64,000 bases of DNA from Tigriopus japonicus (lineage: Eukaryota; Arthropoda; Copepoda; Harpacticoida; Harpacticidae). Under the pieces are notes generated by a model, which saw nothing but the letters and a program-made list of their open reading frames with translations, had not been told where the DNA came from and did no database searches. The DNA lies in the NCBI GenBank assembly GCA_010645155.1, contig CM021317.1, forward strand, positions 162,368 to 226,367. Reading direction: 5' to 3'. The position numbers and the translations under genes are program-made. Position 1 is the first letter of the stretch, and every line of letters starts with the position of its first letter. Shown one piece after another: positions 43,400-57,076 of the stretch.

Positions 43400-46300
43400 C
43401 CACCAAACCATGGTATGGATGTGTTAAGAACGCCACTGAGATCATGCATGCGTTAGGCTGGAAGTGTTTCTTCTGGTACGACGAGCAGACAACTGTATGT
43501 GGTCTCTAGGTAGAGAGATCTACTTACTTGTTTTGCTTATGCTTGCCCAACTCACTCCAAACTACCGCACTCACTCACTCATCAGGCGCGGTCTTGGTGG
43601 AGTGGTATCTATCTAGTGGTATCTTTTGTAGTTCATACTAGCTGAGAGTTCTATTTGAACTCTGGTTGATTGGGAGCAATTCCAACTAGAAAGTTCTTCC
43701 ACCCGATGAGTGAAAAGAACAAACTCAGGAGGGCATTCACTTGTCTTCTTGAGCAATACCAAAAATTTCTAAATGGTCTTCAACTTGGGGGAGATTACCA
43801 GATTGGTCGCTTGGTCTCAAGTCAAGATCTCTTGAAATTCAAATCGACTCATGAAAGCGGTTTGTTTCCGGTCTGACTGAGCTGTTGTTACGTTAAAAAC
43901 ATCTGGCCATTAATTGTTTGGAAACGACGTAGTTCGATCCTTGTTTGATGTTTTAGACAATCATCATGACACGGTTGTCGAGTGAGTTATGAAATTCCAT
44001 TTAAAGACATGCCTCTGACACTGACAGTGCACAAGCGAGAGCAAAAATAGTACAATGCTACGATGCTGGGAATAAATATCTGATGAATGTCATTGAAGAG
44101 TCCACACTTTTGGACATTGTTCAGGCATCTTGCTCTCAAAACAAGGAGCGATTTATGCCCGCCAAAATTGTGGATGGCCAACAAAGTAATCGTATGAGTA
44201 GCAGTAGTAGATGATGTTGGGTAGCGCTTCTGTGACCCTTGATGTGCCCAAAAGTTCGAGAAGATTCTTGTTTCCTTTTCTCCAGATGCCTCCCCCTTCT
44301 CCCTCTCAAAGAGCATTGGTACCAACAGCTTGAACGACTAATCTCACATAGTTCAGCAGCCCATTCCCATGAATGTATCCAATGAAAATGTACCTAAAAC
44401 GACGAAAAAGTGGCGTCTTGTCCCCAATCAGCAATGCCCAACCCTCGCTTTTGAGGAGTATTACAGCCTGTTCCACTAAAATTGAGACTGCTGTCTTGAC
44501 TTATTGGGATTAAAAGTCTTGTGGGATATTATGAAATGTGATCAAATAAATGATGAAAATAAATTAACTTAAGAATATTAAATTAAGAATATCTTAGACA
44601 CTAAATTGGTTGTTAGTTAGCCCTTGCTCTCCTTTTTGGAATCCATAAATCCATAAAAGGAGGTGGGCACAATTTTCTTGTGAATAAAAGACTGTCCATA
44701 ACTATTTTATATACTGACTGTGTAGAAAAAGAAATGGAACAATTTCGCAATTTGTCATCTTGAAATTTTCCCATTGCTCCATTAAAAAGTTTTAAAAGTG
44801 TGGACCTTCCCATTAGCTCTGATATCATGGATGTTAGAAGAGTTCCAAAGAATAAATTATTTTAACAGTTGTTAAGAGTTGTTTCCAAATTTGTGATTAT
44901 TTGACTTGGTCTGATTTATTCTGCAGTTAAAATGCCAAATTTAGAGTTAACTTGCAACAGTCCTGAGTCAATTTTGATTTACATATTTATCTGCATTTGA
45001 CAATATTTTTCTAAGAAGCTGATGAATTCCAAATACATTCGAAACATCCGAAGTTATTCATCAAAGATCGAAAATCTGCTCACTTATTAAAACCTACCCC
45101 TGCAGGCCAAACTCTAGTGGACCATACTTTAACCAGAGTTGGGCTTGGTAGGATGGAGAAGCCCCATTTCAAGATGTTGAAGAGGGGCAAGGGCTTGAGT
45201 TGCGACAAAGAAATGTTTGAGCATTGAATTATATGGAATGAATACGTGCAATGAAGACAGAAGCCAAATCTAGCAACGCCAAACCCCAACTTTTGCCAGA
45301 GGAGGGCACGGGGAATGCCTTGATTGGTCTGCATGGAAGAGTAGTTGAGCTTAGAAACATACTTGCTAGCTTGATTGGCCTGGTCGCTCTTCCTCTGAGG
45401 TCGTCATTCACTAAAATGGTGCAAATTCAGTGAGAAATAAGAAAAAGCGGGGTGTCTCGCAAGGTTCCCTCCTAGCGCCTCTTACACATGTACGAGTACG
45501 TGTAGAAGAAACACACATCTCGTCGCTTGTTCCATCCACTTAAGTGGCTTTATGAGCTCAAACATGAGTCCAAACGTCCGAACTCTCCTCCGCTGGGCAT
45601 GCTATAACCACTGGCAGTTTCCGGCAGCCAATGGTTTTGTACGACTAAACGGGCTGATATTGAGCTAATGCCATGAATTCTGCCCTCTTTGGTAATACTT
45701 ATCTACCAACCTTTTGGTCACTCATCTCATCTCTCTCTTGAGGGCGGCGTGCCACATTCTCGGGGAATAGATAGATCGAGTTAGACGAACAAGAACAAGT
45801 AGGCTGTTTACACCGAGTCAACCAACCCCCGAGGTCCAACATGCTTCGACAATCGACCCGAAGAAGCGCGTGTGAGAGAGTATGATGGTGGTGGGTGCTT
45901 CGATTCGATGGTGGATGGATCGAGTTGGCACGCAATGTGACCAGAACAACGCTTCAGCCACGGCAAGGTGCCACCGAGGATCGAGACAATGTAGAATTTA
46001 CTCAAAAAAACTGGATTCTTCATGCTTGAATGACATTGCTGAAAAAAAATAAGTCACCTTGGCCATCCCCGGCATCATTACTCTGAATGAGCGGGGAGAC
46101 GCCAATGAAGTTAGGCTCGGTAGCGCCATCGTCGTGTTTTAGTGAGTTGTGTCTCTTCACTTTATGTACAAAACATTCACAATCGTACTCTTTCAATCAA
46201 ATAGGTTTGAATTCCAACACGACTTAGAAGGAGGATGTGGATTCATTCCATCATCACCGTCATCAACGCCAAAGAGATCGAAAATGCTTCTGCGAGATAG

Positions 46301-49300
46301 ATACAAGCTAGTTAAGGACCTTGCATGATTACTTATTGTACGTATGTGTTCACGTAATCAAGTTTTGGGTGTTTGAAGGCAAATGCCAAGCAATTCTAGT
46401 TGTTCTAAGGTCCAATGGTTTATCCGTTTTGTGTAAATGCCAATCTATACAATTTCAACGTTTCTATTGCGAGTCAAATCAAATCGTTCACGTGGCATCA
46501 AATTGAGCGTTGGCGTTGGCTGTCCCAATAGTACATCAACGGCTGTTATTGTGGATTGTCTGGACGGCAACTTTGGGGGGACAAAACTCCCGAGTCGATA
46601 AATGGGGGTGGGTATACGGGAGGGCAAACAAATTTTTGGTGACAGCTTGCAGAGTGCTGAGTTGTAAGTTGCTGTTGATGATCATCATTGTCAGTACCGT
46701 CCTGGTTGCAGCTGGGTCACTGAATGGATGGGTCCATCCATTCTGGGGGTCGATCCAGTGGTAAACACTATATTCACTGTGGGGCAAATAAACAGGCCAG
46801 ATAACAATATCAGAAGTGAGGTTTTTGCTTCAGTTAAAAGGGCGCACCGGAGCCGTATAATAGTGCTCAAGCATTACGAGTGCTCCGTATCAATCCCCGC
46901 TTGAGACCATTGTGGGGGTCAATTGAACGCTCACGCCCCCATACTCATTGAGTCGAGTGGAGCAGTCACTATTAGCACCCCCTGAAGCCGCTGAATCCAT
47001 CTATTGGCGTTGTTACCCCTCTTTGGCAGGATAAACAAATACTCCTACCTTGTCACGTATTGATCCAATGATCGTCACGGATCCATAGATGATGAAGTTA
47101 AAGTTAACATGTGTGGTATTGGCTGGTTCTTTAGCAATGCCTCGCAAATCCGACATCCATCCATTCCGGTAGGTAGATAGACAAACATACTATAGGTAGG
47201 AAGGAAGGTAGGTCATCGTTGGAGTTAGCTAGCATTGGCAATTCAGAGGATGTCAAGGCAAGTAGCGCCTCGGCAAACAACGCAGTAATATTCATTTTTC
47301 TCCATGTTTCCCGTCCTGGTTGAAATATCATCATCATCATCGTCACTACCACCACCAATTGTGGGCAGGTGCAAAGAAGTGCTCACAGTTTGCTCTACAG
47401 AAGACCTTGATGAGGGACGTTAGAGGCGAGCAATTGGCACTGTATAGAGCACATCATTTATGTATGGAGTGAGCAAATTCATACTGGACCAATTGGCGGC
47501 AACAATTGAGCTGTGCTGCCATTTCTTACCAAATTTGTTCAAGGTCTCGAGGCAAACTTGTTGTCCACACAATGCCATTATCAGCATGATGACTGAGATG
47601 GACTGCTAGGTTCAGATTTTGGCCATGATGGTGATATGCGTCTCAAATTCATGGTTTGGCATTCTTTGTTTTCAACTCATTTTACTGGATAAGAAAAGGG
47701 CTCAATGGTCTAGGACGACTATCTCTGAAAGGAAAAAACTGGTCTATTGCTAAGGTTTCACAAACGGAAAACTGCCAAGTTTAAAATTAAATGAAAGGAT
47801 GAATAATCGAGGCCAGAGGTTTTATATTGTTTTGGAGCTTTTAAGAACTAAAATCAAGAAATGAGAGCGATCATGCCCCGAAAACACGAGGGTAAATATG
47901 AGGGTGCGAACGATCATGTTACTGCTTTTGCTCATTTTTAAGTTTATGCGTTAGAAATTAAGCCAATCAGGCCAAGAAAAGGTCTGAATTTATCATAAAA
48001 ACCGTTTTCACTAAATAATTTCGTCTACATATTTCCAAGAATCACTAATTTTATACTTAAAAATTGTCTTGGGAAAAGTTGTTTGTCTGTAAAAATTTAG
48101 AGTTGAAAATGTGGAATACCCATTTTTAGTTTTAGAAAATACCTTGTGGTGTTGGGGAAAAGTAATCTGGCAATTTACATTGACAATTTTGTAAAAGGTT
48201 TCTTGTTAAAACTTGGAATATGCATTTAAATTTTGGACTCATTGATGCCCAAACTGTTGACACTCTGTGACAAAGCGATAGGTGTTTAGCCTCAAAGGAC
48301 AATTCAAGGACATGCTCTTTTATTTTTTGCAGCCAAAGACTTTGAATTTTCCAAGAATTGATCGAAGTAAAGTTGATCAAATGCAAAAAAAGTGTAAAAG
48401 TGAATCTGCGTCAATGAATGAATCACTGGACCTAGAGATAACATCACAATATCCTGGATTTAAAAACCGTAGTGAGTTATTTGTCAGAACGTGCCAATTA
48501 GACACCCAAGCACAACTTACCTACCCTAATATTTGGAACATGCAATTTTTCTTGCATGTTCCTTTTGTACAAGTATTTAAATGACAAAAAAGTCCAATTA
48601 CGAATACATTGTAAGGGCTTTTAAAGTCTTTTTTAGCGGGGCAACAAATGTCATTCATTAAAGCAGATTTATACCCCGCTTAGTAGACTGCCGATAACAA
48701 CATGGAGGTCAAATCCATAGTTGATGGCAATGTTGGAGGAGTCGATTTTGAGGAGCTTTGCCATTATTTTTATCCACTTCCTCACTTGGCCCTGTCAAAG
48801 TCATTTACAAACTGTGTGTGAGTACTACCTATAGCTGCTACTACTATACTTCTGCTACGCGCCTATGTTGCGCTTGGTTGAGTGCAGCAGCCTGAAACAA
48901 GCCGCTCAAACCAATGAGACAAGCCAACCATCCAGGAAAAGAACCTTGATTCTGTCGCTCTATTATCAATACACAAATTCCTGGTGCAATTGTATTCCAA
49001 GTTAGTGGTGGAAGCGATCCATCCTCCTCCTGCTCGTTCTACTCTTCCTCGTGGTCGTTCTGGGAACGGGTGGTCGGGCAGGCCAATACCACCACCACTA
49101 CCACCCCCAAATACAAGTCACCTATCACGCTATTCGTTGATCTAACGCCAATGTTCACTCGAGGCCTCATTTGTAATAGCACAGTACACTCACTCTAGGT
49201 AACTTTACCACCAATGTCCGGATGAGTGGCCATGTGTAGTAAATATGGAATGGTCTAGCTTGAGGAGGAAGTGTGTTCTCGAGGCATCAAGGATAGGTCA

Positions 49301-51549
49301 ATTCATTGGGGTGCAAGGCATATTTCCTCTACGAAGGATTTGTGTCAACCACCGCTCTTAGCCAAACCGATGTGGTTCTAGATTCCTTGGTTTTGAAGTG
49401 GGATTTCGGAATCAAATGACTTTCTATTGGCTTGAACATCGTGAGCTCATTGTTTGAAACAAAGGGGTGGGTGAGTTAGATGGTTGGTGGGTATAGAAAG
49501 TTGACGCTCAAAAATGCTCCATATAACCATCATCCACACAAACTCACACGCACCTACTCACTCACTAAGCCAGTCACTCATGAATGGTATCTTTGTCCAA
49601 CCTATCTCCAATCTAATTTTCTCTCTAGATTTCACTTTTCTCCTCGAGAATGCTTGTGCTCATAGCCGAGTGAACCACTACCATCGCCACCACTATCGCC
49701 ACATTCGGTACATAATCCCATCGAAGGACTATAAGTCATGACAAGTACTCCAATTGGGGCCGAAGAAGTTGGCCACAAGACAAGGATTTAAACGAGAAGG
49801 CAAGCAAGAAGACACATTGCCTCCATTCCTGGGACACATACACACACACACGCATACACGTACTTACAAGCCACGATACAACGTGGGCAATGGAGCATCC
49901 TGTATTGTGTCAAGCAAGTTGAAGCTGCTAATAGCACGGCTGATTTTTCAGATTCATGAGGTCATGCAGTTGGCAATGAAGTCAATAGGGTAAGAGATAG
50001 ATAGAGTCGAGTAGAATGGACACATCCAAGTAAAGAGACACCTTGACATGCTCTTCGCCAAGGTGAGAGCGGGCCTAAGTACTGCAGATCCTCCTGCCCC
50101 CTTTCCACCATTATTACGACGTGTATCATAATAGCACTCACTACCTCCAAACCCACCACTGGCAAACCTCGTTGTACGTCAATACCTTACGATGAGGATG
50201 GCAATGATAATGATCATTCATCCATACCGTCTTGGACAGTACTTGTCAGGTTGGGTACAACGATTGAAAAAGGTGAATTTGCGTAATCGTTCCCACCATG
50301 TATGTACGAACGTGATATTAGTCCTCGGATGACGATCTTGGTTAGTTGGATGGGATTGGGCCGAGCAGTGCTAATAACCTGGCTAGGTTTGTCGGCTGTC
50401 ATTGGAGCGGTTTGTCTCACTCTCAGCAGAATAAAGGAAGGTTATTCGATTCAAGGAAATGCTATTACCATTAACAGGCAGGGCAAAATATCCCAAGGTT
50501 CAATTGTTGCGACAATGCTTGAAATACTCTGCATCGTATGATCGATTATCCTCTCGCTTCTTGTTGACTTTTGTTCATTTCACACTTGTGCTAAGTCAAT
50601 TACCGACGGAATATGACATGTGCCCATTGCAATAGCTCTGTTTGAAAAGGTGTCAAGCTTCGCATTACATTTTCTCGTAATCCAAAAACTTTAAAAAGAC
50701 ATTGCTATTGTAATCATCTCGCATTAAATTCGACTCTACCAACATTCATCCATTTAATTCATGATGTGCCTTGCCATGGACCAAGGTTTAAATGTGATGA
50801 TGGGAGGAGCCCAAAAGGACTCTTTCAAGCATCATTATTGCGAAGTCCTCATAGGTAGATTGATACAATGTGCAGTATACCCCGTATATGTATGCCTTGG
50901 TAAAGTGGTGTATGACTGTTTGTAATACGGAGGAAGAATGGACGTGTGTGTGCATGTGTACTTGTGCCATGACAATAGCAGCTTAGCTGCCCTGAAGGAG
51001 AAATTTCAAAGTGTAAGTAAGGGTTTCCAATTATGCCCGCTTACTTGCCTGGTTTACCTTCATTATGATGTTTCGCAGCATTGAAATAGTCGGTACATCC
51101 ATCCTTCCATGCACTGAAGGAAGGCAGTCAAAGTTGCTCTTCTCAGCTCTCGATCGGCCTGGTTGATCCACCTTCGCCATCCATCCCACTAAACACTCGG
51201 GGCAAATGTGCTTGCCTGGAATAAGGTAGAGATGGCATAGAGTAATGGTCGCATATGAGTGAGTGTACCTTCATGGTCGTCGAGGTAGTACACTAGTAGA
51301 AGTAGTCGTAATGCTAAAAGAACTGATCCTGGTTGTGCTCGTTGTACTGGTGATAGCAGTTGCGGCAGTGTGGGTGATGGTGTGAAGCATTTGCAGGCAG
51401 ATTTGACTTCATTCTAGCACAGATTGTTTTCACTTCCACGGCAAAGGCAAATCATTTTGAATGGCAAGAAAACTCTCTCTCTCTTTCCTCCTTCTCGTTT
51501 GCAATACAGATTAGTACACTTACCAGAGGAGAGTTCGGGGAATTTCTCC
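43400..51549. other. Gene-poor region, middle part
   Basis: I see no gene here that I can support. Short splice-flanked open segments on the minus strand (for example 46058-46154) are noted as weak candidates. Runs of CATC and CCATC and CA repeats (about 49839-49850) are scattered through it. Frames of 60-100 codons occur on both strands at about the rate expected by chance. Confidence 0.4.
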
Positions 51550-52188
51550 ATGCATCCCAAAGCTAAGACCCTTTGCATCCGGATTGTTCTAAATTTAAAC
51601 CGATCGAAGCAATCTTCTCCTTGCCCTCACTCAAGGAACTCGCCCAAGGAAGTTGTCAAAAAAAACATGCAATTTCAAGGATTTGAACCAGGATTTGCCA
51701 TTTATGGACATTGCAAATTAATGAACGATCCTGCCTTTTCAATGCGTTTTGTTCATGCCTGTTTGATGGGGGTGGGTGCATGCGACTACGGAAGTGACGA
51801 CCTCTATGTATGTACGAGTGCTCATGAGCCTTATAAGTGCAACTACAGGAATACAAATAGCATATTTGTATTCACATATACGTATGTATTGCTCTCGACC
51901 GACAACACGATTAGGAGGAGCTTTGGAGAAGTTTTCTGTAAAAAGGCTTCTTGCTTCCTCATTTTCCGTAGCCACCGAAATTTACCCACGGGTCGTTTGA
52001 TCCTCTTGCCCTTTCTTTGCCCTCTTCTTTCTCCCCGACTTCGGGGAAAAAGAGCCACCGATGAATTCCCACAGGTGTTTTTGCTGAGATTACGCATCTC
52101 AAGGCTCTTAATTGACGAAAGGTCAGCTTTGCTTGACCATTGGGAACAAATCGAATTAGTTGAGGGCTCTTTCTTGGGCAGGTATTGA
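51550..52188 (+). CDS. Unidentified 212-codon ORF in gene-poor region
   Basis: The ATG at 51550 opens 212 codons ending LVEGSFLGRY; the frame is open back to a TTG at 51424 (254 codons in all). It is the longest frame in the last 26 kb and longer than I would expect by chance. The protein has no recognisable domain, is rich in R, L, F and C, and contains simple-sequence-derived parts. The middle reads FEPGFAIYGHCKLMNDPAFS. It may be a lineage-specific gene, an exon, or chance. Confidence 0.2.
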   Translation: MHPKAKTLCIRIVLNLNRSKQSSPCPHSRNSPKEVVKKNMQFQGFEPGFAIYGHCKLMNDPAFSMRFVHACLMGVGACDYGSDDLYVCTSAHEPYKCNYRNTNSIFVFTYTYVLLSTDNTIRRSFGEVFCKKASCFLIFRSHRNLPTGRLILLPFLCPLLSPRLRGKRATDEFPQVFLLRLRISRLLIDERSALLDHWEQIELVEGSFLGRY

Positions 52189-53999
52189 CTGCCCTTCTCG
52201 ACCAGCTTTGATCCATTTCCTCATCAGACAGATCTAGGACACCATGACACTGACATCACAAATTGTGCAATGCGTAGTTAGTTATTTGAGTGTATGAGTG
52301 TGAGTGTGTGTGTATATAGGCAGTTTGCTTCCTCAAAGATTTCGGTCGATCGCTGCTGACTTGCTTGGATTAGTGGAGACGGGGATGCATGGCTTTGATA
52401 ATGGTTGGAACGTCAAAACCTCTGCCACTGAAGAAGGTACAAGCAACTCATACACACACACGAGAACACAAGTCTGAACTCCACATATCAACCTACCAAT
52501 CCCATTGCTATGCAACGAGGAAGTGTTGCTCGTATTTGTCTTCATCTTCTATACGGTGTGCATAGGAGGAGACAATTGGACTGCATGGTCGTAAGTGAAG
52601 TGTTGCTTCAATAGCCAAGTACAACAAGTAGCCACCAGCACTCGGAAATGATTCGCAGATCCTCATCCTGGAATTTTCCCCAAGGTTTCCTCTCTTTCCG
52701 AATGCACTTGTACCTACCGTAGAACAATCAGGTGCACTAGCAGGTTTGACCGTGACGAGTTGTTCCAAAACAACGAGGGGTCAGAATTTTGAGCAAGAGC
52801 ATTTCTTAATTCAAATATGAGTGTATTTTCATAGATAAGATTTCACTGAATAGGCATGTGAGTAGGTGGAGAAGCTTGCATTGGGCCTGTCAGAACGATA
52901 CGATAAGTAGAGAGGCTAACAACCAGTCGACCAATGAAGGAAAACCAAATGGGAGACATTTTCACTTTCCAGGATCGAAGAGAGATCGTGTCTTGCTTAA
53001 TTTACCACACCAAAGACGCCCATTCTTGCAGAATCATAACTTAAACTCTGATTGCAGCGTTTCACAATGCGGGGCTAGTTTTTTTAGTAAAATGCGAAGA
53101 AACCCTCGTACGCACACACAAAATCAAGTTATAACCAGTCAAGAGAGACCTATGGATTATGATATTTGTCGATTGATTTAGTTTGCGTGTAGACTCGTGT
53201 TTCATTGCTTGACGAAGGTCACTCATTTCAGCACCGATTGAAGGATAGTAATTTGAAGCCGCCATTGGTGGCGCTCCTGTCAATGAGTAAGTGCTTTACA
53301 CAAGGGCACATTGAATGAACGGAAGTACCACGAGTATTATTACGCGCCTAGGCTAGATGATGCTGATGGTAATGCTTTACGTACTCGGGATTGACTTCAT
53401 CAACCAGCGATTGAGCAAGGAACAAAACTATCCCCGGCACTCAAACAGCCACATTCGCTAACCCGGATGATCTATGCCAAGGATATTTTCCCATTAAATC
53501 AGGCGCAGGTGATGAGTGGAATATATGTTCGTGTCCTCTGGGATACGCAATTATTAGAATACAATTCCATGGTTGCCATCCCTTGGATGGCCTCGAAATT
53601 TGAACAAGAATAAGATGATCTTGAGGAAATATGTGATCCTCAGGAAGTGTTTTTTTTGTTATCAATTTGTCAAATTATGCGAATTAAGAGTTAGTGATAT
53701 GAAAATACTTGGCTTATTAATTAGCATATCAAGTGGAAGCTTCAATTTGATGCTCATGTTAGAACCCCATACAGATCGATTTCCACAATGACGCTCCCAA
53801 ATTTACACACTCCTTGAGTCTTTGCTGGTTATTCCTTCTCTCCTTCTCGCTCTCTCGCTCTCTCTCAAGGGGTCCCTCTAAGGTGGCACACTAAATGGTA
53901 AACCAGCTTGGTTCGTATGCAGGCTGTTAACCGAGCAACAACAGCCACAATAGTCGACCAAATCAGATCTGTACATTGTACGGGTAGTTATTCATTCCC

Positions 54000-54042
54000 C
54001 CATCCATCCATCTATCCATCTATCCGTCCGTCCGTTTGTCCA
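54000..54042. repeat. (CCAT)n/(TCCG)n microsatellite
   Basis: Tandem tetranucleotides CATCCATCTATCCATC passing into CCGTCCGTCCG. Confidence 0.8.
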
Positions 54043-57000
54043 TACATTTACTCTTCGAGCGTGTCCACCATGCCCAATCGGCCCAACAAAAATAAAACAG
54101 GAGAGAACTCATAACCGCGGACAGGGAGAAAAGGAGGAGGACATGGGTCTCAGAGAGGTTAGACAACATCAACGAGTTCCAAATCAGGCCTGCAACCCAA
54201 GCTGGGACAGCATATTGATGCCATTGATATGGTCACTCCACTTGCGAGACAAAGAGATCAGAAATTGGGCAACCCCGGTCGATGGCGGAAAAGAGAAAAA
54301 GCGCGCCCGTGAAGATGGTCCTCAAGGATCCACGGAGGACGGTAAAGCCAAATCACTTACTCACTCATTTAAAGGCATTCCTGGGTTTGCTCTCCCTCCT
54401 CCTCTTCCTCCTTCATCCCCGTCATCGACTTGGATGTTGTTGTGCCTGGCGCGGTCACGGTGTCGCCGGCAATCTTCATTAAACTCAACACCGGATGGCC
54501 TGGGACACTTTTTGAGAAAGTCTCCGCTTTTTGAGCGTCTGAGTGCGAGTACTTGTTATGTGCGTGTTATGTAGCCGTCATACCGTGCGCAAATTAGTTT
54601 TGCTCTTCTGCGAGTATTTCACCGAGGCCACCCTTGTTTGCGGGCTTGCCCGAAGGATTACTCTTGATGAGGGAGAAGGCGCTCCTCAAGGTGGGGACGA
54701 CACCGCCTTTTGTGATATCCACTGATCTGCCCCCGACCCTCAAGATGTTACATATTTAGTGAAAGAGTCACTACATGCACTCATTGAGACGAAAAAGTGT
54801 GAGAGTACCCGGGAGGCAGGCTCGGGATGCGCTTTGGACCGATGTCGATCGGCCATTCCAAAGTGAACACGACGCCGACGAGACCACATCGATACATATC
54901 GGACGGACCCCGAGGAGGTCGTGGGTACGATGGTGGATTACCAGCTCGCGGGCGCTCTTAATTCGGAATGAAATGGGATAATGTCGGAATATGGATGGAT
55001 CCTCTCTCATATGGACAGGGTAGGGAACCGACCAAGGCTCCCGCTCATTTCCTTCTCTGAGAGACGGGGTGACGGACGCCAAGGTACGGAACAGAACAGG
55101 AGAGAGAGAAAGAAAGAGAGAGAGAAGGAAGGAAAACCTCATAGAAATGAGGGAGATTGATTGAAATAAGAGCGCAGTCCGGGGCTTGAAGAAGAGAAAA
55201 AATATCATCCTGGGGTGCCAAACAACCTTGCCGGCCAGGACGGATCACCAAAGAAGAAGCACTTGGGACGGGTGTGAGTGCTCAAGTGACTGACTGACTG
55301 GAGGAAGAGGAGCAAGAAGACGAAAGATAACTTCTACCATACCGGAGTGACCGCCGGAACAAGGAGAGAAATATTGTACGTTCTAAGATGATGATGGTGG
55401 TGGAAGAGGAGGAGGAGGAAGAGGAGGCGGCGGCGTCCGGAGGGGATGCGGTGACCCTTCTGCGCCCATACACAAATAAGAGGAGCTCCAGTGTGCCTTG
55501 TAGTTATGCATGTCGAACGCCAACACTCTCACCACCACCGTCATCTTCACCACCACAAGTTCGTCCAGCTGCCTCCTCATCTGGTTGTGCTCTTTATCCA
55601 ATGGGGCTAATGGCAGCTTTTTGGAAGGAAAGGGGGAGACGGGGCATTCCAGTTTTACTGTATTTGAACGGAAATACCATTGTGTGTATTGATCACTTCT
55701 GTTTTTTTGGTTTCGGCAATTCTCGAAATGAGGCGGGTTGGGCAGAAAGGAACGGGAGCGTTCCGTTTATTCCTTCCAGAGATTTCTAATGCTAAAAGGG
55801 TAGATGGATGTTCGTATGTAGGGAAAGTAAGATCCTTTGTCACAACTCAAATCGTGAATTCGAATCAATTGTACACATTTACATTATAGAAGGATGCATC
55901 ATTGCTTCGAGATTGGATTCAAAGTGGGATTCCTTGATTTGACATTTGAAAGTCCTTCAAGACTTTGCGGCAACTGGTAAATGCACTCGGACTAAAATCA
56001 TTTACATCTTTGCAAAACTTGGCCTTGTTTGCCGGTCTTAAATTTGCATTGTCATCTCGACTAAATTTTGTAATTAGTCGCATTGAAATTATCACCCTTA
56101 TTCATGAAATAGGCTACTTTTCACTTCCGATTATGAAGCCTTTGGTGATTTGGTTTGACTACTTCCGGTTAATTCTGTTCACCTTAATCTGAAGTGACGA
56201 AAGTGACAAATTCCCACGAGAAGAATCCAATCTGATCTTACTAATCTCGCCCAAAAATCCTGTTCTCAAAGCCCATTTCTTCCTAGCGGTTTTCCTCTTG
56301 AATTTTAGTTGAATCCTCGTGGCAAAGATCCAATGTAATATGATATTGGCTTGAACTGAAGGATCAAAGTGATTGACTTTCATTTGAGCCACTTTAAAGG
56401 GGAAAGAAACAAGACTTAATTAACAAATATGTGTATACTGTATTCTTCCCCTTTTATCTGGGCATCGTTCCAGATTCGAGACAAATCGAACCAGTCCGAC
56501 CAGTTTTCAAGTGATACTGAATTGTGCCAGTTGTTCTTGTCGGTCATCCAAGACATCCTTGAATAAGCTCGACCTTGTGCTGTACTATTGCTCAAGCTCA
56601 GTGCGCAAGTGTGCACAATCTTGGCATCACGGTTTTTCTCATCTTGGCAAGGTTCCTCTGATGGATAGTAAGGAAAGTTGATAATTGCGTCGTGGTTCAT
56701 CGCTGGAGCGCCAGATTATTGACGGCAAAAACGGGGAAAACGTCTTGAAATGAGTGTGTCGAACATGACTATAAGTTCGTACAATGAGAACATGTAGTAC
56801 CTTCGTACGTACTAGTAGTAGCTGTTTTTCACGTTCGTGGCAACAGAGGCTTACCACGGGAATGCCTAAACGCAAGCAAATTTCCAGGTAAAGTGCCAAG
56901 AAATTTGATATTTGTATTTATATTGCCTCCAGAGTGACTTGACGGGACAGCCCTTGCGATGCGATGATGATGATCGGTGGCTAAAGTGATTGGAGCACTA

Positions 57001-57043
57001 GCGTGTGAGTAAGTTCTATAGGTGCTTAGTGTTCCTTGTACAA

Positions 57044-57047
<4 letters not shown>

Positions 57048-57075
<28 letters not shown>

Positions 57076-57076
57076 C
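57048..57076. repeat. (GT)n microsatellite
   Basis: About 14 GT units without interruption, ending in GTCTGT. Confidence 0.9.

Noticed and set aside
46980..48800. Further small minus-strand open segments with splice-like borders (near 47066, 47520 and 48690)
   Set aside because: Each is about 30-45 codons, which is often open by chance; phases between them do not all agree and no domain is recognisable.
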